Below, piece after piece: positions 1-8,295 of a stretch of 64,000 nucleotides of DNA (positions are counted from its first letter, which is position 1; every line of letters begins with the position of its first letter). A program made the translations under genes and the position numbers. The stretch is from JADGHE01 sp035716025 (lineage in GTDB: Bacteria > Pseudomonadota > Alphaproteobacteria > Rhizobiales > Xanthobacteraceae): assembly GCA_035716025.1 (NCBI GenBank), contig DASTKH010000041.1, positions 1 through 64,000 of the forward strand, in the 5' to 3' direction. The notes beneath the pieces are model-generated. The model was not told the DNA's origin and did not search any database. It saw nothing but the letters and a program-made list of their open reading frames with translations.

Positions 1-249
1 GAAAGCGGTGACGCCCGTCGTTTCCGAGCGGCAGGTTCCACGCCTGCGCCACGGCGGAAATCGGCAACGGGCCATAGAGGTGCGGAAACAGCGCGCCTCC
101 GCGTGAAGGTTCCCATTTGAGCGCCGCGCCCAATGCGGCCGCCGGGCCTCGAGGGTTCCGAGCCGTTTGCGCGCGGCGAGCGCCATGAAAAAGGCCGCCG
201 TCCAGGCGACCGGAATCGCAAGTCCCAGCAGGATGAGCAGCGCTTCCAT
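1..249 (-). pseudogene. Frame-disrupted remnant with a DUF952 C-terminal part
   Basis: Reading minus from the ATG at 249, one frame encodes a short hydrophobic N terminus (MEALLILLGLAIPVAW...) that reads as a membrane segment for about 35 codons. From about 142 downwards the convincing protein lies in another frame: LGAALKWEPSRGG followed by LFPHLYGPLPISAV and LPLGNDG, which matches the C-terminal half of DUF952 proteins as I know them. The DUF952 N-terminal half is absent and no start codon precedes this part in its own frame. Either two genes were joined by a deletion, or there is a frameshift or a sequence error. The remnant runs off the left edge of the window. Function unknown. Confidence 0.45.
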
Positions 250-369
250 GATTGCCCCCGGGCCCCGGCCAGACCGTTGTCCCGCGCCTCGCGTCGACGC
301 GCGAACGGCCGCGGCAAAGCGCACCGTCTTTTACCGCCATTTCTCGCGGCGAAAAAACGTGCAGGAGGC

Positions 370-1356
370 TCACCCGCGGCCGCCGAGCCGCAGGCCCGGC
401 GCGGGCCGTTCCTGCGAGACCTCGCGGCGGAAGCGATAGACGGCGGCCGGCCGCCCGCCGGTCGCCGTCGAGGTCGCTCCCGTCGGCTCGACGAGCGCGG
501 CCGACTCGACGAGCCGGCGGAAGTTCTGCTTGTGCAGGTGGCGGCCCGAGATTGCCTCCACGGTCCGCTGCAGTGCCGTGAGCGTGAACTCTTCGGGCAT
601 CAGCTCGAACACCACCGGCCGGTATTTCAATTTGGCGCGCAGGCGGGCGATCGCCGTCGCTAGAATGCGACGGTGGTCGAAGCGCAGCGGCTGCCCGAGC
701 TCCGGCAGAACGGTGCGCGCGAGTGCGGCCTCGCGGCCGTCGCGGCGCGCCTCCTCGACGAGCCCGGCCTCATAGAGCAGCTCGTAGCGTTCGAGCACTT
801 TCTCTTCGTCCCAGGGGCTTCCCGAAATGCCGAAGCAGAGGCGCAGCCGCGCATTGCGGCTCAGCGCGCGGCCCGGCTCCGCCTGTTCGCTTTCTCCCGC
901 CCATTCCTTGAGGAGCGGCAGGATGGTCCCGTCCAGAATGCGCGGACGCCCGCGCCGCCAATCCTCCCAGGGAAAAAAGCGATACCAGCGCTCGAAGGCC
1001 GCCCCCGTCGCCGCGAGCGCGCCGGCCTTGTCGGGCACGCGGGTGAGGGCGAGATAACCGATCGAGACCACGTGCGGCCCCGTATCGCCCGGCCGGGCGT
1101 GCCGGCCGCGATCGCCGAATGTATAGAGTTGCTCGACATAGCCGACGCGAAGTCCCGTCTGCGCTTCCACCCAGGCACGAAGGCCGATCTCGAAGGTGCG
1201 GTGCTGCAGCGGGTCGAACGGGCCGAACGGCAGCGCCGGCAAGCCCTCTTTCCGCGCCGCGTCGCCGGCAATGAGAATGCGCGGCTCGTCGTCCTCGACC
1301 GCGACGATGGCGGCCGTGAGACCGATCTCGATCAATGGCTGCGGTTTATCGGGCAT
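370..1356 (-). CDS. NrtR-like transcriptional regulator with degenerate Nudix domain
   Basis: A 328-residue protein with an N-terminal Nudix-like fold (about 1-190) and a C-terminal winged-helix segment (about 220-300, including PEEFTLTALQRTVEAI and HLHKQNFRRLVE), the arrangement of NrtR-type regulators of NAD-related metabolism. The position of the Nudix box (residues 45-69) keeps its outline, but REUxEE reads AWVEAQ, so the catalytic acidic residues are missing and a ligand-sensing rather than hydrolytic role is inferred. I start at the ATG at 1356 (MPDKPQ), since an in-frame ATG 24 bases upstream adds only MKCPAESP. It lies just downstream of the LysR gene on the same strand and may be co-transcribed. 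The regulated genes are not identifiable here. Confidence 0.75.
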   Translation of the reverse strand: MPDKPQPLIEIGLTAAIVAVEDDEPRILIAGDAARKEGLPALPFGPFDPLQHRTFEIGLRAWVEAQTGLRVGYVEQLYTFGDRGRHARPGDTGPHVVSIGYLALTRVPDKAGALAATGAAFERWYRFFPWEDWRRGRPRILDGTILPLLKEWAGESEQAEPGRALSRNARLRLCFGISGSPWDEEKVLERYELLYEAGLVEEARRDGREAALARTVLPELGQPLRFDHRRILATAIARLRAKLKYRPVVFELMPEEFTLTALQRTVEAISGRHLHKQNFRRLVESAALVEPTGATSTATGGRPAAVYRFRREVSQERPAPGLRLGGRG

Positions 1357-1402
1357 GGGGCTTTCCGCAGGACACTTCAAGCATGCCAGAAAGGCGTGAC
1401 GT

Positions 1403-2407
1403 TCACCGCGTCCGGACCTTGCCCGCGCGGCGGGCGTTCTTGGCCGCCGCCGCGCGCACGGCCTTGCGCACAGCAGCGGGCGAGAGGCTCGCCGGTTTTC
1501 GCACGGAATTCGCGCGCGCGTCCCAGCCCGCCGTGAGCTGGCGAAGCTCCTGCCCGAGCAGGTTCAGGAATCGCCGGCTCGCGACCGAGGTGGGCGCGTC
1601 CTTCGTCTGCACGACAAAATAATCGAGCCACAAATCCGGTTCGGAGATGGGCGAGGCGGCGAGCCGGCCCGCGCGGACATCGTCGGCCACCGCAACCGTC
1701 GGCAGAATGGTAGACCAGTCGGAGGCGCGCACCAGTTCGAGCGTCGCCGTAAGCCCGTCGATCTCCATCACCCGGCCGATCCTGTCGGTGTTGAAACCGC
1801 CGTGGCTCTCGATCTTCTGGCGCAGGCTGTGGCGTCCGGAGGGTATAACGAGCTTGAGCAAAGACGGGGCGTCGGCAGGCGCTGCCCGCGTGCCGGGCGC
1901 GTGCACGAGCACCAGCCTGTCGCGAAAGAAGCTTGTGCTTTCGAGGCCGAGATCGGCCGGCGGTTCGGTGACGATCGCCATTTCGAGCTCGCCCGCGACC
2001 ACCCATTGACAGAGCGTCCCACTGTAGGCCTCGGCGAGCCGCACTTCGACATGCGGATAGTCCCGCGCATAACGCCCGAGAACGGCGGGAAGCGCGCTTT
2101 TCGAGAACGAGGGCGGCACCCCGATATTGATGCGCCCCGCCACATGATTGGCGAGGTCAAGCATGCGTTGGCGGGCGGCCTTCACGGAGCCGAGGATTTC
2201 GGTGCAGCAGGCGTAGAAATGCTTGCCGGCAATCGTCGGTGTGACGCCGCGCGCGTTGCGCTCGAAAAGGCGCTGGTCGAGCAGCTCCTCGAGCTGGCGG
2301 ATCTGCACGCTCAGCCCCGGCTGCGTGCAGTTTTCGCGCTTGGCGGCCCGGCTGAAGCTGCCTTCTTCATAGACCGCCGCGAAGTATCGGATCTGACGCA
2401 GGTCCAT
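1403..2407 (-). CDS. LysR-family transcriptional regulator
   Basis: A 334-residue LysR-type regulator. Residues 1-60 (MDLRQIRYFAAVYEEGSFSR..., then LSVQIRQLE) are the winged helix-turn-helix, and about 90-295 is the periplasmic-binding-like effector domain. I start at 2407 because MDLRQIRYF is the usual N terminus; an upstream in-frame start at 2482 would add 25 atypical residues. The last roughly 30 residues are rich in Ala, Lys and Arg, unusual for the family. The gene is divergent from the flavin-oxidoreductase cluster that begins at 2617, and two inverted repeats lie between them, so it probably controls that cluster. The inducer is unknown. Confidence 0.92.
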   Translation of the reverse strand: MDLRQIRYFAAVYEEGSFSRAAKRENCTQPGLSVQIRQLEELLDQRLFERNARGVTPTIAGKHFYACCTEILGSVKAARQRMLDLANHVAGRINIGVPPSFSKSALPAVLGRYARDYPHVEVRLAEAYSGTLCQWVVAGELEMAIVTEPPADLGLESTSFFRDRLVLVHAPGTRAAPADAPSLLKLVIPSGRHSLRQKIESHGGFNTDRIGRVMEIDGLTATLELVRASDWSTILPTVAVADDVRAGRLAASPISEPDLWLDYFVVQTKDAPTSVASRRFLNLLGQELRQLTAGWDARANSVRKPASLSPAAVRKAVRAAAAKNARRAGKVRTR

Positions 2408-2507
2408 AGGGCGAGTTCCCCGCACATCGGGTTTCTTGGCGGCCGCCGCGGCGTCGCCGAGGCGGCTGGACACGGACATCACGAAGGCGCCGGCGGATTG
2501 ATTGCGT

Positions 2508-2542
2508 ATAATCCGGCGTTATGCAAAATATCACCAGATATT
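2508..2542. promoter_or_regulatory. Candidate LysR operator: two inverted repeats
   Basis: ATAA-N7-TTAT (2508-2522) fits the T-N11-A pattern of LysR-family sites. A second perfect repeat, AATATC-N4-GATATT, occupies 2527-2542. The two centres are about 20 bp apart, two helical turns, which suits a recognition site plus an activation site. They sit in the intergenic space between the divergent LysR gene and the oxidoreductase cluster, in an AT-rich patch unlike the surrounding DNA. Binding is inferred. Confidence 0.6.
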
Positions 2543-2616
2543 ATTAGCGCGCATAGCTCTGAGCCTCCAATCTGCGCCCCAACCCCATAAGAGCCAGCGC
2601 GACGGAGAGCACGCCC

Positions 2617-3849
2617 ATGCAGCCCAAGGTGATCCTGCAGCTCTATCCCATGATTCCGGCCGATGGAGAGGAGGGCCGCAAGCGCGCGCGTCCTCTCGGA
2701 CGCAATGCGGACCTCTATCACAAGGCGCTGTTCGAGTGGCTGGACATCATCAAGGCGGCCGACGAAATGGGAGTCTGGGGTGCCTCGACCATCGAGCATC
2801 ACCTGCATTCGGAAGGCTACGAAGTCGGTCCCAATCCCGGCATTCTCAACGCGTGGTGGGCAGGCCAGGTCAAGAACATCCACGTCGGTGCGCTCGGCTA
2901 CGTGGCGGCGACGCATGATCCGATCCGGGTCGCCGAGGAAACCGCGATCCTCGACCACATCACGAAGGGCAAGTTCTTCGTTGGCTTCGCGCGCGGCTAC
3001 CAGTCCCGCTGGACCAACATCCTCGGCCAGTTCACCGAGACGGTCGCCACCGTGTCGGACGGCAGCGCCAACGATCTCAAGAACCGCGACATTTTCGAAG
3101 AGCGGGTGATGATGGTGCTCAAGTGCTGGGAGGAGGACGCGCTCACCCTCGACGGCAACTACTACAAGGCGCCGTATCCGATCGACACCGGGGTCGTGGG
3201 CTATCCGGCGGCGCCTATCGCGTCGCAGGCCGGCGCACCCGGCGAAATCGATGCGCAAGGCGCCGTGCGCAAGATCAGCGTGGTGCCCACCACCTATCAG
3301 AAGCGCCGTCCCCCCATCTTCATCGCCACCTCGAAAAGCGAGGACTCCGTCCGCTTCTGCGGCAAGCACAAGTTCCATCCGACCTATTTCACGAAATTCG
3401 ACACGATCCACAAAATGGCGCAGATCTATGTCGAGGAGGCCGCCCGTCACGGCGATCGCGTCGCCCTTGGGCAGCGCCAGAACATCGTCCGCTGGCCGCA
3501 CATCGCCGACAGCCGGGCCGAAGTGGACCGGATGATCCGCGACTACGACGTGGACATCTACAAGAACTTTTACGGTCCGTTTTTCCCGCAGTTCCCGACC
3601 GATCCCAACACCGACTTCGTACAGAACATCCGCGATTCGGGGATCTTTACGGTCGGCACCGCCGACGAGGTGCGGGACGAGTGGCGTCGCCTCTACGACA
3701 GGGTTCCGTGCGAATACATCACTCTGATCTACCACTTCGCCCAGCAGCCGAAGGATTCCGTGCTGCGCGACCTCGAGCAGTTCATGACGAAGGTGCTGCC
3801 GCATCTCGAGGCGGCCTCTTCCGAACCGGCCGTGCAGGCGGCAGAATAG
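2617..3849 (+). CDS. LLM-class (luciferase-like) flavin-dependent oxidoreductase
   Basis: A 410-residue protein of the bacterial luciferase-like monooxygenase superfamily, which use reduced FMN or F420. The TIM-barrel signatures include an early WLDIIKAADEMGVWGASTIEHH (residues about 46-67 in part), then NIHVGALGYV and GFARGYQSRW. An insertion around 190-220 carries a Gly/Ala-rich loop. A GGAGAG Shine-Dalgarno sequence precedes the ATG. It is the first gene of a plus-strand cluster running to 8284 and divergent from a LysR regulator. The substrate cannot be read from sequence; flavin-dependent oxygenation of a ring compound is a reasonable inference. A flavin reductase is not encoded beside it. 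Confidence 0.85.
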   Translation: MQPKVILQLYPMIPADGEEGRKRARPLGRNADLYHKALFEWLDIIKAADEMGVWGASTIEHHLHSEGYEVGPNPGILNAWWAGQVKNIHVGALGYVAATHDPIRVAEETAILDHITKGKFFVGFARGYQSRWTNILGQFTETVATVSDGSANDLKNRDIFEERVMMVLKCWEEDALTLDGNYYKAPYPIDTGVVGYPAAPIASQAGAPGEIDAQGAVRKISVVPTTYQKRRPPIFIATSKSEDSVRFCGKHKFHPTYFTKFDTIHKMAQIYVEEAARHGDRVALGQRQNIVRWPHIADSRAEVDRMIRDYDVDIYKNFYGPFFPQFPTDPNTDFVQNIRDSGIFTVGTADEVRDEWRRLYDRVPCEYITLIYHFAQQPKDSVLRDLEQFMTKVLPHLEAASSEPAVQAAE

Positions 3850-3863
3850 GCTCGGTGCATTCA

Positions 3864-3894
3864 GGGTTCCGGCGTCGGAGGGCCGCCGGAACCC
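3864..3894 (+). repeat. Intercistronic perfect inverted repeat
   Basis: GGGTTCCGGC (3864-3873) and its exact complement (3885-3894) flank an 11-base loop, between the stop of the LLM gene and the start of the ene-reductase gene. No T-run follows, so it is not a classical terminator. A purine-rich ribosome-binding stretch follows at once. It could stabilise the upstream mRNA or weaken read-through. Confidence 0.65.
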
Positions 3895-3905
3895 GAGGGG
3901 GGCAA

Positions 3906-5048
3906 ATGCGGGAAGCCGTGACGGGGCCCGGCGTTCGACACTATCCGGTGCTGTTTTCCTCCGGCGCCCTCGGGCCGCTGAAGCTCGACAACAGGGCGGT
4001 CGTTTCGCCCATGACGCGGACGAGCGCGACCGCGGATGGGCACGCAACCGCCGCGATGGCGGACTATTACCGCGATTTCGCACGCCGCGGCTGGGGCCTG
4101 ATCGTCACCGAGGCGGCCTATGTCGATCTCGCCTACAGCCAGGGCTACGCCAATCAGCCCGGGATCGCGTCCGAGTCGCACGCGCGCGCTTGGCGTCCCG
4201 TCGTCGAGGCGGCGCATCGCGAAGGCGCGCCGATCCTGATGCAAATTTTCCATGCCGGTGCGATCAACCAGGGCAATCACTGGGTCAAGGGTTCGATTGC
4301 GCCGTCGGCGGTGCGGCCGCTCGGGGAGCAGATCGCGCGCTACGGCGGCTCCGGGCCATTCCAGGTGCCGCGCGAGATCACCCGTGCGGAAATGGCCGAG
4401 ATCGTGGCGGGCTTTGCGGCCGCGGCGCGCCGCGCGGTCGCGGCCGGCTTCGACGGGATCGAGGTCCACGGGGCGAACGGCTATCTGCCCGACCAGTTCC
4501 TCACCACCTACACCAACCACCGCACCGATGAATATGGCGGCGCGGTGGAAAACCGCGTCCGCTTCCATTGCGAGATCATGCGGGCGGTCCGCGATGCCGT
4601 GCCGCCGCAATACCCGGTGGGCGTGCGCATCTCGCAGACCAAAGTGAACGACCTCGCCTATGCCTGGCCGGGCGGCGTGGACGATGCGGCGGCGATCTTT
4701 TCCGCGCTCGCCAAGACCGGCATCGACTTCATCGACGTGAGCGCGCATCTCGGCTGCGACCCGGTGTTCGGCACCGATGAGAGCCTCGCGGGTCTCGCCA
4801 AGAAATTCTCCGGCCTCACGGTGATGGCGAACGGCAAGCTGCACGATCCCGCCAAAGCGGAAGAGCTGCTGTCGGCCGGACAGGCGGACTTCGCCGCCAT
4901 CGCCAAGGGTGCGCTCGCCGATCCGGCCTGGCCGCGCAAGATTGCGGCGGGCGAGGCGCCCGTGGCGTTCGACCCGGAGATGATTTCGCCGCTTGCCACG
5001 CTCGACAACACGGCGGCGTGGCGCAGGCGTCGCGGCATCGCCGCGTGA
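3906..5048 (+). CDS. Old Yellow Enzyme-family NADH:flavin oxidoreductase (ene-reductase)
   Basis: A 380-residue FMN-dependent TIM-barrel enzyme of the OYE/NemA type that would reduce activated C=C bonds. The substrate-anion pair is His188/Asn191 in VHGANGYL, with Tyr193 as the expected proton donor, and the FMN-binding SPMTR is near residue 34. The C-terminal ITRAEMAEIV and DEYGG motifs are present. I chose the ATG at 3906 because a GAGGGGGG ribosome-binding stretch lies just upstream and the family N terminus follows (LFSSGALGPLKLDNR). It is the second gene of the LLM cluster and probably acts on the same compound or its oxygenation product. Confidence 0.9.
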   Translation: MREAVTGPGVRHYPVLFSSGALGPLKLDNRAVVSPMTRTSATADGHATAAMADYYRDFARRGWGLIVTEAAYVDLAYSQGYANQPGIASESHARAWRPVVEAAHREGAPILMQIFHAGAINQGNHWVKGSIAPSAVRPLGEQIARYGGSGPFQVPREITRAEMAEIVAGFAAAARRAVAAGFDGIEVHGANGYLPDQFLTTYTNHRTDEYGGAVENRVRFHCEIMRAVRDAVPPQYPVGVRISQTKVNDLAYAWPGGVDDAAAIFSALAKTGIDFIDVSAHLGCDPVFGTDESLAGLAKKFSGLTVMANGKLHDPAKAEELLSAGQADFAAIAKGALADPAWPRKIAAGEAPVAFDPEMISPLATLDNTAAWRRRRGIAA

Positions 5049-5068
5049 ACCTCCCAGGGGAGCAACGC

Positions 5069-6040
5069 ATGAAGAGGGTGGTGCAAGCCTTGGTGGCTGC
5101 GCTGGCGTTGGTGTCGGTCCTGCCGGCGCAGGCGCAGGAGAAATATCCGAGCCGTCCGATCACGCTCGTGGTGCCGTTCCCGGCCGGCGGTTCGGTCGAC
5201 CTCACGGCACGCGCGGTTGCCGCGCCGCTCGAGAAAATCCTGGGCCAGCCGGTGGTGATCCAAAACCGCAGCGGGGCAGCCGGTGCGGTCGGCACCCGCG
5301 CCGTCGCAACGGCGGACGCGGACGGCTATACGCTGCTCGCCTCGACCGCGCAGATCAGCGTGCTGCCGCCGGTCGACGAAGTTTTCGGCCGCAAGCCTGC
5401 TTTCGCACGCGAGGATTTCCAGCCGATTGCGCGGCTTTCGGCCGATCCGGTGTTTCTCGCCGTGAATGCGCAACGGCCCTGGAAAACGCTGGGCGAGCTC
5501 GTGGAGGATGCGAAAAGGAACCCGGGCGCCATCAATTATTCGCATGGCGGACTCTACGGCGCGACGCACCTGCCGGTCGAAATGTTCCTGCGCGCGGCCG
5601 GCATCAGGATGCAGCAGATCCCGACGCAGGGCGGCGGTCCGGCCATGACGGCCGCCCTCGGCAACCACGTGGCTCTCCTGGTCGCCCATCCCGGCGTGCT
5701 CAAGCCGCATGCCGAGGCCGGCACCATGCGGGTGCTGGCGAGCCTCGGGGACAGGCGCAGCGCCGCCTTCCCCGACGTTCCGACCATGAAGGAGCTCGGC
5801 TACGATGTGGAGTTCTCGCTTTGGCAGGGGCTGTTCGCGCCGGCGAGAACCCCGGAGCCGGTGATGACTGTGCTGCGCGAGGCTGTCGCGAAGGCGGTGG
5901 AGACGGAGCAGTTCAAGACCGCGCTTCGGCGCGCGGGCAGCGATCCGGCCTATCAGGACACGGCCGCCTTCCGCACATGGTGGGAAAAGCAGAACCAGAC
6001 GATGGACGAGGCCGTGCGGGCGATCGGTCGAATCGAATAG
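5069..6040 (+). CDS. Bug-family (TTT) periplasmic solute-binding protein
   Basis: A 323-residue extracytoplasmic binding protein of the tripartite tricarboxylate transporter type. A Sec signal peptide (MKRVVQALVAALALVSVLPAQAQ) is followed by the typical YPSRPITLVVPFPAGGSVD start of the mature domain and by internal GHGL-like Bug landmarks (INYSHGGLYGATH, DVPTMKELG-like). A GGGAGC ribosome-binding site precedes the ATG at 5069. No TctA or TctB gene is adjacent; the nearest membrane pair is at 16.9-18.9 kb. The ligand is probably an organic acid handled by the cluster. Membership is clear; the ligand is unknown. Confidence 0.9.
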   Translation: MKRVVQALVAALALVSVLPAQAQEKYPSRPITLVVPFPAGGSVDLTARAVAAPLEKILGQPVVIQNRSGAAGAVGTRAVATADADGYTLLASTAQISVLPPVDEVFGRKPAFAREDFQPIARLSADPVFLAVNAQRPWKTLGELVEDAKRNPGAINYSHGGLYGATHLPVEMFLRAAGIRMQQIPTQGGGPAMTAALGNHVALLVAHPGVLKPHAEAGTMRVLASLGDRRSAAFPDVPTMKELGYDVEFSLWQGLFAPARTPEPVMTVLREAVAKAVETEQFKTALRRAGSDPAYQDTAAFRTWWEKQNQTMDEAVRAIGRIE

Positions 6041-6197
6041 CGGTTCGCCGCGGGGGGACGGCTGCCGGATTGGCCGGCCGGAAGCGGCGCGAAGGCAGCG
6101 CGGCCGCCCTGATCGCGCAACGATGGGACTTCGGCCGTCTTGCGCATTCTCTTATGCACGGCCCGGGACACAGCGGAAGAGAAGCAACGGGGTCTCC

Positions 6198-7232
6198 ATG
6201 CAACAAGTCAATGTCGGAATCATCGGAACGGGCTGGGTCGGCGGCATTCGGGCCAGCGTCTTGGCGAATTGTCCTCAGGTGCGTGAACTGCACATCTGTG
6301 AAATCAGGCCCGACCGGCTCGAGGAGGTTGCGGCGGAAACGCAACCGGCAAGCAAGACCCTCGACTATCGTGAGCTTCTCGCCAACAGGTCGGTCGACGT
6401 CGTCATTATCGCCACGACGCCGGAGACCACGCATTATCCGATCACCAAGGAAGCGCTGCTCGCCGGCAAGCACGTGCTGATCGAGAAGCCGCTCGCCAAT
6501 ACCGAGGAGGAGGCGGACGAGCTGATCCGCTTGGCGCGGGAGCGCAACCTCAAGCTCACGGTCGGCTACTCGCAGCGCTTCAATCCGCGGATGGCTTTTA
6601 TCCGCAAGACCATCCAGAGCGGGGCGATCGGCGATGTCGTGACATGCCTCGTCAGCCGCAATGTCACGCGCGAGCTCGGGAAGAAGATCACGAGCCGCGT
6701 ACGGCTCTCGCCGGCCGCCATGGAGGCGACGCACGATCTCGACTACCTGATGTGGTGCTTGGCGCCGCGCAAGCCGGTCCGCGTGTATTCGCAGGCTTCG
6801 GGTAAGCTGTTCAGCCAGAAATCGGAGACACCCGATCACCAGTGGATCATGGTCACTCTGGACGACGGCACGACCATCACGGTCGGCGCCGGCTGGATCC
6901 TGCCTTACGGCTATCCCAACTACTCCCAGACCTGGATCGAGATCATCGGAACGGAGGGGGCGCTCACGATCGACGACACCCACAAGGAAGTGACGCTCAA
7001 CACCTCCAAGCACGGCATCCACTATCCCATGTCGTCGATGCCGGGGGAGGGCGTGGAGCACGTCTTCGCCGGCGCCATGGCCAACGAGACGCTGCATTTC
7101 ATCGATGCGGTTGCGCGCAACCGCCCGGTGCTGGTCAAGCCCGAGGAGGCGCGCGCGATCATGGACATTTATATCGCGGCCGATCTTTCGGTCGAACGCG
7201 GAGAACCCGTCACACTGCCGCGCAACCGCTAG
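6198..7232 (+). CDS. Gfo/Idh/MocA-family NAD(P)-dependent oxidoreductase
   Basis: A 344-residue dehydrogenase. The Rossmann motif GTGWVG is at residues 9-14, the family EKPL motif (ending LIEKPLANTEEEADEL) carries the catalytic-type Lys near residue 97, and EATHDLDYLMW supplies the His/Asp region of the C-terminal alpha/beta domain. I chose the ATG at 6198 because the protein then begins MQQVNVGIIGTG, with no unexplained extension. A 157-base gap separates it from the Bug gene and 32 bases from the lactonase, so the pair probably oxidises a cyclic hemiacetal or polyol to a lactone which the next gene hydrolyses (inference). Confidence 0.88.
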   Translation: MQQVNVGIIGTGWVGGIRASVLANCPQVRELHICEIRPDRLEEVAAETQPASKTLDYRELLANRSVDVVIIATTPETTHYPITKEALLAGKHVLIEKPLANTEEEADELIRLARERNLKLTVGYSQRFNPRMAFIRKTIQSGAIGDVVTCLVSRNVTRELGKKITSRVRLSPAAMEATHDLDYLMWCLAPRKPVRVYSQASGKLFSQKSETPDHQWIMVTLDDGTTITVGAGWILPYGYPNYSQTWIEIIGTEGALTIDDTHKEVTLNTSKHGIHYPMSSMPGEGVEHVFAGAMANETLHFIDAVARNRPVLVKPEEARAIMDIYIAADLSVERGEPVTLPRNR

Positions 7233-7264
7233 GCCGACGGGCGGTCCGCGAAAAGGGGGAAAAC

Positions 7265-8284
7265 ATGAGCAGGGCAAATCCCATCGACGGGTTCGTGGTC
7301 GACCGCGGCGCGATCCGTTATGTCGGCGAGGGTCTGCAGCGACCCGAATGCATTCTGGCCGAGCCGGACGGCTCCCTGTGGAGCGCGGATGCGCGCGGCG
7401 GCGTCGTCCACATCCGGCCGGACGGTTCGCAGGCGCTCATCACCCAGCGGGTCGAAAGCGCTTTCGCCGCCGCCAAGTCGGACGCGGAGCGCTTCACCGC
7501 CGGCACATTGCCGAACGGGCTCGCCTTCGCGGCAAACGGCGACATCATCATTTCCAATTTCGGCACCGACCGCCTGGAGGTGATGACCCGCACGGGCGAG
7601 TCGCGGGTGCTCGTCGACCGCATCGACGGCGAGCCGATCGGCAAGGTGAATTTCGTGCTGCGCGATTCCAAGGACCGGCTGTGGATCACGGTCTCGACCC
7701 GGATCAAGAACTGGATGACGGCGATCAGCCCTAAGGTGCGGGACGGATTCGTGGCGCTCTACGACCGGGGGTCGCTGCGCATCGTCGCCGACAATATCGC
7801 CTTCACCAACGAAGTGCGGCTCGATGCCAAGGAAGAGTGGCTTTATGTCGTCGAGACCTGCGGGCCATGCGTCTCGCGCTTCCGCGTCGCCGCGGACGGC
7901 GCGCTCTCGGGACGCGAAATTTTCGGCCCGGCCGACCACGGCGCTTTCATCGACGGGATCGCGTTCGACGCCTTCGGCAATCTCTGGGGCACGCACGTGA
8001 TGTGCGACCGCATTTTCGCGATCACCCCCGAAGGGGAGTTGCGTATCCTGCTCGACGACGACAATGGCTCGGAGGCCGCGCGCAAGCTCTGGCAAGCCTT
8101 CAAGGCGGATGCGGTAACGCCCGAGCTGATGCTTGCGGCCGGCGGCACCCTCGCGCCGTGGTTTGCGAGCGTCACCTTCGGCGGTCCGGACCTGCGGAAC
8201 GTCTATATCGGCAGCCTGCGGGGGACACGCCTGCCTTACTTCCGCTCGCCGGTGCCGGGCCTGCCCATGGTGCACTGGCGTTAA
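7265..8284 (+). CDS. SMP-30/gluconolactonase/LRE-family hydrolase
   Basis: A 339-residue six-bladed beta-propeller of the SMP-30 family, which are metal-dependent lactonases. Recognisable parts are EGLQRPECILAEPDGSLW at the N terminus (the metal-binding Glu), the repeated NGLAFAANGDIIISNFGT blade, FTNEVRLDAKEEWLYVVET, and IDGIAFDAFGNLWGTHV, which carries the conserved Asp. A GGGGGA ribosome-binding site precedes the ATG. It closes the plus-strand cluster and would open a lactone made by the preceding dehydrogenase or by ring oxygenation. The substrate is unknown. Confidence 0.85.
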   Translation: MSRANPIDGFVVDRGAIRYVGEGLQRPECILAEPDGSLWSADARGGVVHIRPDGSQALITQRVESAFAAAKSDAERFTAGTLPNGLAFAANGDIIISNFGTDRLEVMTRTGESRVLVDRIDGEPIGKVNFVLRDSKDRLWITVSTRIKNWMTAISPKVRDGFVALYDRGSLRIVADNIAFTNEVRLDAKEEWLYVVETCGPCVSRFRVAADGALSGREIFGPADHGAFIDGIAFDAFGNLWGTHVMCDRIFAITPEGELRILLDDDNGSEAARKLWQAFKADAVTPELMLAAGGTLAPWFASVTFGGPDLRNVYIGSLRGTRLPYFRSPVPGLPMVHWR

Positions 8285-8295
8285 AGCGCGTGCGG

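Noticed and set aside
2479..4083. A 534-codon minus-strand frame opposite the LLM gene
   Set aside because: Arg/His/Val-rich shadow of a gene with strong family motifs; no start context or domain.
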